Part shown: piece after piece, positions 56,479-64,000 of the stretch | Position numbering within the stretch: position 1 is the first letter of the stretch | Layout: every line of letters starts with the position of its first letter | NCBI GenBank assembly: GCA_036873135.1 | Contig: JAPTYO010000059.1 | Location: forward strand, 7,557,066-7,621,065 | Reading direction: 5' to 3' | Length of the DNA stretch: 64,000 nt | DNA from: Clarkia xantiana subsp. parviflora | Lineage: Eukaryota > Streptophyta > Magnoliopsida > Myrtales > Onagraceae | The notes under the pieces: model-generated | What the model was told of the DNA's origin: nothing | Databases searched by the model: none | The model's input: the letters and a program-made list of their open reading frames with translations, nothing else | Program-made: the position numbers and the translations under genes

Positions 56479-58555
56479 TTACATGAAAATATTACTATGT
56501 ATCGGCCAAATGAAAATATTACTTTGATATTAAATTTTGTATATTAAACTTGGAAAATACTTATGTGACTCTTATTTAATTGTGAAAATAGAGACCAGTA
56601 TCTTGATGTTACATCATCATTTTTTTTGTCGATGCAGGGTAAATTTGGAAAATTCTAAAATATGTAGGTCATAAGTCCAATTATTTATTATTCGGTAATC
56701 GACATACATTTAACGAGTGATTTGTACGTATATGAAAACCGAAATTGTGATCTGCAGATCGAATGGAAAAAACGGAGTTTTGATCGAGGCACGTGCAGAT
56801 CACGCTATCCTTAAGGCAATTTCGCCCCACCCCACCCTCAGGTTATGCAACGAGGTTTATACAGGGGCGATCACCTCCCAGGAAATAGCAGTGTCGTTGA
56901 TACGAATCGTGCACACAATTCGTTCAACCGAACCGAACTAATACCTGAACTCAAACAAGAATATTAAACCAAAAATTGATCAAATAAATAACGGTACGAA
57001 ATTTTGAATGAAACCGTAAATTGGAAAGTTGTAGCAACTTCGATCTGTTGTCGTGGCGGCTCTCACTAATTTGCATTCTCATTGCTGCTAGTTCTGATAA
57101 TCCCGGGAACGATCTACTGCAAATACATGGTATTCAAGTAACCTTGGCGAGATCACTAACGGACACCTTACTGTTGGAAGCACGAGACTTTTATTTTAGC
57201 AATATAGGTATCTGGTGATGACTGTATGGATCTTGCAGAGGTGGCTTGGTATGAGAGCCTTTGAATGAAAATTCCATCATAGCTTGGACGTGGGGTGTCT
57301 TAGCTAGGTTAGCTGCTTCCGGGGAATGGACGACTTCAAAGTGAAGTTTTTTTAATAAAAAATCTTGTACTATATATATATATTAAAATAAAACAACATT
57401 TATATGGTAAGATTATATGTCCATAAATGCATCAAATATATTATATATACATAAAATATATACTTGCACAAATTACATTATGCAATGTATCTGGACACTA
57501 TACTGGAATAGGTAATCTCGGTTTGCATAATTAGACAACAACTAATTTCCCGTTTTGCACAACCGGACCTGCATTAGGTACTTCAATTACTATTCACAAT
57601 TTTTGTGATGACCCAAATGTCATTCACTACGACTATTGGGTCACTGTCAAGCCCAATTTTCCAACACATTTCTCATAAGTTGTTATAGGTTGTATAACAT
57701 GTAATTATTGCCTAGCTTTCCCAGTTTCATCAACTCTTTTTCTTTCTATTATTTTTTTTCCAAATTAACTCATTTTATCTTATCTTCGCACTTCAGCCAA
57801 TTTCTCAGGTTAAAGTTTTGTTAAAAAATAATTAAATATTATATTTATTTATTTATTTTAATTTTTAAATAAATATACTATAAAAAACAAGGCAAACCAA
57901 TTCTTTACTAACGGATTTTGCAAAACAATATAAAATCCACTACAATTTATTTTTCATTTTAACCTTTTGGGTTCATTCCAACGTCCAAATGTTCAATACA
58001 ATTATATAATAGGAAAAAAAACAAATAATTATCATTTATTAATTGCCCGGTGTAAATGTGACGTTTTTTGTATAATAATTAGCCTAATAAAAAATATTAG
58101 TAAAAAAAAATAGATACATACTTAAATAAGTGAAAAAAAATCAAATGTTAATACACTATATAAAAACTTATAAGAAATGTTAATATATTAGTATGAGATT
58201 AATCTTTGTTTTTTTTCTTTTTCTTTTTGAGCGGCCCCTTACCAAATTACCATAGCTACACTGATTAAACTTGATATTAGTAAAATACGTTTTTTTATAA
58301 TGAATGTTTACTTAAATAATATATAAAAAAGATTAATATTAATCAACTCATATATTCCAAAAATATACGGCTCAACTTCTTAATTAACCATTTCCTATAG
58401 CAGAGGTTTACAGAAATAAACAATATCATATATTATTATCAGATTTTGCACGTTTATTTTCACTGCATAACAACTCTTAAATACGAAATTAAAATTTAAA
58501 ATATTTCTAATAAATATATTGAGCGGCATATATATATATAACATTTTAAAAAAAA
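55432..58555. other. Spacer, including an unassigned GC-richer island
   Basis: Mostly AT-rich DNA with a TA microsatellite (56441-56475). 56717-57345 has higher GC and short open frames such as 56717-56941, with the phrase 'aaggcaatttcgccccacc', but no family match. It could be old retroelement or exon sequence. Nothing further can be supported. Confidence 0.4.
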
Positions 58556-58556
58556 T

Positions 58557-60357
58557 AACCGGCTGTCTGCCCCATGATCTACGAATTGTTTTAACTCTCT
58601 TCTAAGTATCGCATTGTTTATGCTCAACTTCAAGCTAAAGCAGTCGTTTGTGTCGTAACCGCATGCTTCGTGGTTGTCACACCACTTATCTTTCTCATTT
58701 CCAACTTGTGGGTTTCTCCACTTGCTGGAGGTGTCCATATCTTCGACTGCTTCATCTCTTTCAGAACGACCGCGGGTGGTGCATTTAGTGGCACAAACTT
58801 GATGACATTGATGTCCCTTGGTCGCTGAAATTCGACTGCTTGACTTTACATTTGGGGGGGACGCCAGTCTTGTTGTCTGATGGCCTGCGACGCTTAGGGT
58901 GGTTTACTTTTGTTTGACCTTGTGTTCTCCTCCTTCGAGACCTGAATATTTGCCTTCTTGTTTGTTCCGTGCCTCTCCAAAGTATTCGTAGGTTTCTTAG
59001 CCATCTTTTCAGCTAGAGTCGAGCCGAAACGACCTATATTTCTTATGAAAGCCCTTAATATTTCTCCTTCTGTCATGTCTCCTTGTATATCCTCCAAATT
59101 CTAGTTGAACCTGGTATAATAGCTTGCCAACGTCTCATCGTTTTCCTGACGCACGTCGTCAATCGAGTTTGATCCCTTCAACAAATTTCGTTCTCCCAAG
59201 TATCTCTAGAGGGACTTGGCTTTTAGATACGCCCACGAGGAGACACTTTCATTTGGCAAGCCGAAGAACCAGTGGTATGCCATTCCTGTTAGTGTGGTTG
59301 GGAACAATAGGGTTGTGTGTCGGTCATCACTCGTTCTACCTAGGAGAGATGCTTCATGATGTTGTATTTGTTCTAACGGACACCTTTCCAATTGTATATC
59401 TCAACTCTCCCCGCAAACAGAGAATCCAGGATGCGAGTGTTTACCATCTCCTTTGTGAAAGGGTGACTGGCATTTTCATTTAGACAGTACATTACCTTTG
59501 TCTTAGAATCATTCATTTTTCTTGTTATCATAGCTTCCACTTCCTCCTGAGTCAGTATCATTGGTGATAAGCTATAATTACTTTGTGGCTTGTCGTAGCT
59601 GACAATAAAGCTTGCGGGGATGCCGTGTCCCTGATGTCATTGGTTTTATGGGTTGTACTCATACTGTGGGTATCCATGCTGGGTTGGTTGCTGGAATGAT
59701 TGCATCCATTACTGCTGAGGCTGTGCATTATCCCTCACTGGGGTGAATGACCATGCGCCCTGTGGCGCTTGGTTATGATATTGCATTGGGGATGCAGACG
59801 GTTGTCTTCCCCCTGGAGGTGGCACTTCTTCATTCTGCCTTTGGTTCTCATGTTGTCCAGTCAGAGTATGTGGGTATTGCTCCATTGGTGGTTGTTTCCT
59901 TCCCTGTCTGTTTCTCACAGCTTCCCTATATACCAATAAGTCATCCAAAGCTGACATAAATCCCGGAGTCACTATTTGTGCCCCTTGCGAGTACATTGGC
60001 CTGGGATGGGCCGTGTAGGCATGTTGATGGTTTGCAGGCATGTTCTGGGATGGCATTCCATAAGGGGAACTCCTGAGAGTACATTCCATAATGGTGTCCC
60101 TGTGGGGGTGCATTGTGTTGGAACGCTTGTGGTGGTACTCCCCGTTGGGCTCCTTGTGCCCGTGGTTGTTGTCATGTCATTGGCGTTGAAGCTGTGAAAG
60201 ATTGAGTCCCAGCTAGGCGTGAGGGTCCTGCTTGGTTTCTCTGCGGTGCCTGTGAGTTTGGCTGTCTAGCCGGATGTACAGGCGGTCTCTCTTGATTAGT
60301 TGGTGGGAGATTGTTTTCAGGAGGAAGTTCCTCCCTTGATTGTTGACTGTTAGCCAT
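58557..60357 (-). pseudogene. Gypsy gag, frameshifted
   Basis: Begins MANSQQSREELPPENNLPP and is Pro/Gln-rich for about 270 codons with repeated 'QNxxxxxHxxY' style. The capsid domain is in pieces: HPFTKEMVNTRILDSLFAG, then TTLTGMAYHWFFGLPNES with SVSSWAYLK, then MTEGEILRAFIRNIGRFGS. Near the end is the knuckle WCDNHEACGYDTNDCFSLK, followed by ELKQFVDH. The order equals that of the Tat gag at 43021-44868. At least four frame breaks make it inactive. Confidence 0.85.
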
Positions 60358-60410
60358 CTGTCTCGTAATAGCCAGGCTTGTTTTGTTCAAAATCAGCGGA
60401 CGGTGCCAAG

Positions 60411-61095
60411 TGTTAGGACGTGTATGTTAGGGCAACTGGATGTCGACCCGAATGCTTGTCCCACGGGTAGAATTCTTATTTCTCCTGATCCGTTCTCATT
60501 TGCTCTTCCGGTAATCCTCTCCTTCGCTGACCTGCACGAGGGGTAAGCCGGGGGTGGAACCGGCGAACCCTCTCCGATGCTTAAATTAGTACAGTGTTCT
60601 AGAGAGAAGGCAGAGCTCAAAATGTGTAATAAATCATCAAGTATCAAATGAGAAGAACTTGAGCACTATATATAGGCCTCAAGGGAGATTAAGGCGGTTA
60701 ATTATGCCGTTAAATCCTAAACGTGCTTTATTAGTGGATAACAGAGGGTTTAAAACCTTGTAAGCATGGGAGAGTTCTTGGTATTGTGTAAGGGTCAGAC
60801 GTGCAAAATGATGTCAGGTCTCGGCGAGGCGTGATTTGGATGACTGTTTCCCGGACGTCGCGTACACCCATTTGTCGGGCACATTACGTCGTCCGGAGGT
60901 GGTACCGAGGCCTCTGAGATCGGACTAAATAGTCTGTTCTCAGAGACCTGAGATCGGGCAGCTGGTCTGATCTACTCTAGGGAGATGGGACCAGCTATCG
61001 TCCAGGCGGGTGTTTTTCCCGTTCTGAACCGTTCTTTGATGCGACTAGTGTGTTCAGGTCAATGTTTCGATTTATAATCGAGTGTGGGGTTATCA
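60411..61095 (-). repeat. LTR of the reversed gypsy element
   Basis: 685 bp, TGATAACCCC to CCTAACA on the minus strand. It has a TATATATAG box near 60670 and the leader module: ATCGGAGAGGGTT, stem GCCGG/CCGGC (60564-60560 with 60551-60547), then CCCCTCGTGCAGGT. Confidence 0.8.
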
Positions 61096-62815
61096 ATCAG
61101 AGCTAAAATGGGTCCAAATTGGACATATATCCATCAACTGATAGAGGTGCTAAAGTTTAATTTCAAATTGATGGAATTAGGCACACTCAAATATTTATTG
61201 GGTCTTGAAGTGGCTCGTTCTGAAGAAGACATAGTGCTTAATCATATGAAATATGCCCTTGAACTTGTAGCAGATGCAAGTCTCTTGGAAACTAAATCTG
61301 AGACTTACCAACAAAGAGTATGATGAACTCTTTTCAGACAATGAGAATGATCTCCAGCTGCAAGATAGTGAAGTTTACAGAAGATTAGTGGGGTGTGTTG
61401 GATCACGGTTGGAACTCCGGTACGGTCTTGACGGAAATCCAAGGTCCTTCGCTCTACGTAATCCTGCAAGAGGGGAATAGACCGGGCGGTGACCCAGAAT
61501 CCCTCTCCGATACTTAAATGAGAATCTCGTGGCAGGCAAAAGCAAGCAATAGTATGAGTATGTAATCGTCTCTGTTCTGAGGTAACTTCTTCCTTTATAT
61601 AGGAGAGGAGTTTACCCCAGTTACCTAGTGAACTGCCAGGGCAGTTAGCTCACGCTCCGCTTATCTCGGCCACGATCCCGCTTATCTCGGCCACGATCCC
61701 GCCTATCTCGGTCATGATCCCGCCTGTCTCGGCCACGATCCCGCCTATCTCGGCCATGATCCCGCCTATCTCGGCCTCAACCTCTGATAGCAAGTCCCGA
61801 CCAGTATCGGGGACTCCAGAGTTATCTCATTCGGTCACCGCTCGGGGCCCCTCGTCATCGTGACAAGGCCAACATTCTCAGGGATTCCACATCGGGGCCT
61901 ACTTAAAGGCATCTCATCGGGAGCGTCCAGCTCGCATATCGGGACCGACCTTGTCGGGACCCTTCACCATCGGGACTCCTCTTGTCGGGACCCTTCACCA
62001 TCGGGACTCCTCTTGTCGGGACCCTTCGCATTGGTCTTCTTGACCTCTTTTAGGGCCCAGTGGACCTATTCACCGTTTACTCATCGTTAAAGGGCTTCAC
62101 GGCTACAGCGGAACCCATCAGTGTCTCTTGTATTTGACCATGACAAGACTCGACATTGCATACCCAGTTCAGAATCTCAGTCAATTTGTCCATAATCCAA
62201 AGCAATCTCACATGAATGCTGCACTAAGAGTGATACGTTATATCAAAGGGAACCCATGTCAAGGCTTAATTTTCCCTACAAAGAACAAAATTACTGAGAT
62301 GATAGCCTTTTTGTGATAGTGATTGGGCTAAATGACCTATAAGTAGAAGATCAGTTACTAGTTTCTGCATATTTCTTGGACAAGCAGTGGTCTCTTGGAA
62401 GTCGAAGAAACAAGTGACAATATTGAAATCCAGTGCAAAAGCGGAATATAGAAGCATGGGTAGTTGTTTGTCTGAGATCATATGGTTGTGTAGTCATCTT
62501 TCAGAATTGAAGTGTGAAATCAAGCAGCTAACTATGTTAAAATGTGATAATCAAGTTGCTTTAAAGATTGCTTCTAACCCTATGTTTCATGAGAGAACAA
62601 AACACGTTGAGATGAATTACCATTGTGTAAGGGAAAAGATGGTTCAAGGTGTGATTTCCACATCATATGTTCGTTCAGAAGACCGGCTAGCAGATTTATT
62701 AACAAAAGCACTTGGACGTGACCAACACTATCTTCTGTTGGAACGATTTGGAGTAAAGAGTTTGTTTTTAACAGTCAAAGAAGAGTATGAAGAAAATGGT
62801 TCGAGGGAAGAATAG
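61096..62815 (+). pseudogene. Copia RT/RNase H fragment split by a solo LTR
   Basis: Left of the LTR: NFKLMELGTLKYLLGLEVAR and, in a shifted frame, the SEVYRRLVG segment. Right of it the same protein resumes: LLYLTMTRLDIAYPVQNLSQ, then HMNAALRVIRYIKGNP. RNase H follows ([56 protein letters not shown]), ending at 62815. One frameshift lies near 61280 and a stop at 62315. The upstream part of the element was lost at the junction with the reversed gypsy element at 61095. Confidence 0.88.
61398..62120 (-). repeat. Solo LTR related to the young Tat element
   Basis: On the minus strand it begins TGATGGGTTCC (62120) and ends GATCCAACA (61398), like the 762-bp LTR at 42205 and 52941. It shares 'atcggagagggattctgggt' and a TATATAAAGGA box (about 61592), but is 723 bp and clearly diverged. 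It carries an array of 'gggatcatggccgagatagg' type repeats at 61665-61775. No internal sequence is attached. Copia coding continues on both sides. Confidence 0.9.
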
Positions 62816-64000
62816 AGAAGGAAGAAAATAAGAAGAAGAATTGAAGATGAATGTTGAAGTATGAGGATTCAATTTTACATTTTTCATAATATAGGGACTA
62901 ACTAGCAATTACTGTATTTCAGTTAGTTTCATTTTGGAGCAATCAATGGGATTTTCTATCATGTTTGTGGAGCACTATGCTTGTGCTTTTTTTATTACTA
63001 AGGTGGACTTAATTGTAACATATGTAAAACTTAAAAGTATGATATTTTTTAATTACACATAATATTTGTATTATAATATTAGTAATATTAATTTTCATAT
63101 AGGGTTCACTTTTAGGACAATAAAAAAATGTAAAAAAAAAAGCTATAACGAAGCATGATGCTCATGGAGAAAGTCCGCGATCGATTGATGTTATCCTTCT
63201 AATGAGTTTATAGTGCGAGAAAGAAATTAATTATACTGTGTATGTGGCCAAAAATAAATAAATTATAGAATGGGGCCTTGGGTTTGGTGTAGATTAATGG
63301 TTTCATTGTTTTTATGCTTAGCCTAGAGGGAGAATATACTTTCCACGTCGTTTCAATTCTGTTTTCTTCTAAATTGTATATATATATACTTACATATGCA
63401 CACAAAAATAAATGGACAAACAAACATTTATCGTATAATAAATTTATGTGTAATTATATTTGGGGCTTCTCTTACATGTGAGGGATTTTTTTGTTTTGGC
63501 CATGAAATTGTCATATTGTAGCTTACTATATTGTGACAGGTGTGCATATTGGTAGGTTGATCCATCGATCCTCCCCTCTCTAATAATAATCAATGAATAT
63601 TTCTACTATATATATATATGAATATACATACATCATTCGTGTTATGGCATTATATTATTTAGTCGAACACAACTTGAAAATTAAAATAAAATTGAAGTAA
63701 GAAAATTTACAAGATTGGATAGTCGGAGGTGATTAATTAACATAATCATCGTAACAGCGAGCGAGCATTGCATTGGTATTTCATGGTTGGATTTATTTGG
63801 TAAGACTCTTTCATATGTAAGCACTTGGATGGAATCGTAGATACCATAAACATTAACTAAAAAAAAGGCTTTTGGAAACTGATATCATATCAACCCTTAA
63901 TGGAGATATAGCCAAACCAGTAAGAGACACACAAATAATCAAATTCCACTCATCAACTTGTCCTACTCATCTTCACCTCTTTATAAATAAAGACTATAAA
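62816..64000. other. Copia 3' flank and AT-rich spacer
   Basis: A purine-rich stretch at 62815-62850 followed by TGTTGAAGTATGAGG (about 62853) could be the PPT and LTR start of the copia fragment, but no second LTR confirms it. The remainder is featureless AT-rich DNA with TA microsatellites near 63378 and 63607. Confidence 0.4.

Larger units (their letters stand above)
58556..61095 (-). mobile_element. 5' part of a reversed gypsy (Tat-like) element
   Basis: On the minus strand: LTR (61095-60411), PBS CTTGGCACCGTCCGCTG (60410-60394) and a broken gag (60357-58557), then an abrupt end in AT-rich DNA at about 58556. Pol and the 3' LTR are absent. It abuts a copia fragment at 61096. Confidence 0.8.

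Overview
The window is nuclear DNA from a flowering plant, most likely a eudicot. It is AT-rich, has plant-type GT-AG introns, carries one intact plant transcription-factor gene, and is otherwise built from plant LTR retrotransposons (Ty3/gypsy of the Tat type and Ty1/copia), MITEs and SINE-like pieces. I see no rRNA or tRNA genes, no CRISPR array and no bacterial-style operon.

Layout. (1) 695-12030 is a complete 11.3-kb LTR element with a 5-bp target duplication (TCTAG) but no gag or pol: a large retrotransposon derivative (LARD). (2) 12036-24160 holds an RNase H-like gene fragment and the only intact host gene, a four-exon IDD zinc-finger gene of the SGR5/IDD14-16 type (minus strand, 17002-19829). 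It also holds a TRIM-like mini-retrotransposon (21532-22577) and AT-rich spacer. (3) 24163-32731 is a nest of broken elements: a reversed copia fragment, the 3' end of a gypsy element whose long LTR was hit by a hAT MITE with a perfect 8-bp duplication, and the 3' part of a second LARD-like element. (4) 33236-34313 is a hAT MITE that itself contains another hAT-like MITE. (5) 35916-41700 has SINE-like pieces, a rearranged copia element containing a large near-perfect inverted repeat, and further copia debris. (6) 42205-53702 is a young, structurally complete Tat-type gypsy element with two 762-bp LTRs (six differences counted), TSD GTATA, gag, protease-RT-RNase H-second RNase H-integrase, and a spliced antisense gene. 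Three frameshifts break gag-pol. (7) 54929-55421 is a Mutator-like MITE with long arms and a 10-bp duplication. (8) 58556-62815 is a reversed gypsy gag remnant with its LTR, abutting a copia RT/RNase H fragment that is split by a solo LTR related to element 6.

The most interesting structure is not a gene. In six LTR elements of two superfamilies a perfect 7-8 bp inverted repeat ends immediately before the polypurine tract. The stem sequence differs between families while the geometry stays the same. Four gypsy LTR families also share a leader module (GGAGAGGG, then a family-specific hairpin, then a splice-acceptor-like CAG/TAG). The tandem arrays in the internal 3' regions consist of small hairpins whose stems change by compensating substitutions from unit to unit. 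Together these suggest selection on RNA or single-stranded DNA structure in plant Tat-type elements. Alignment across genomes is the decisive test.
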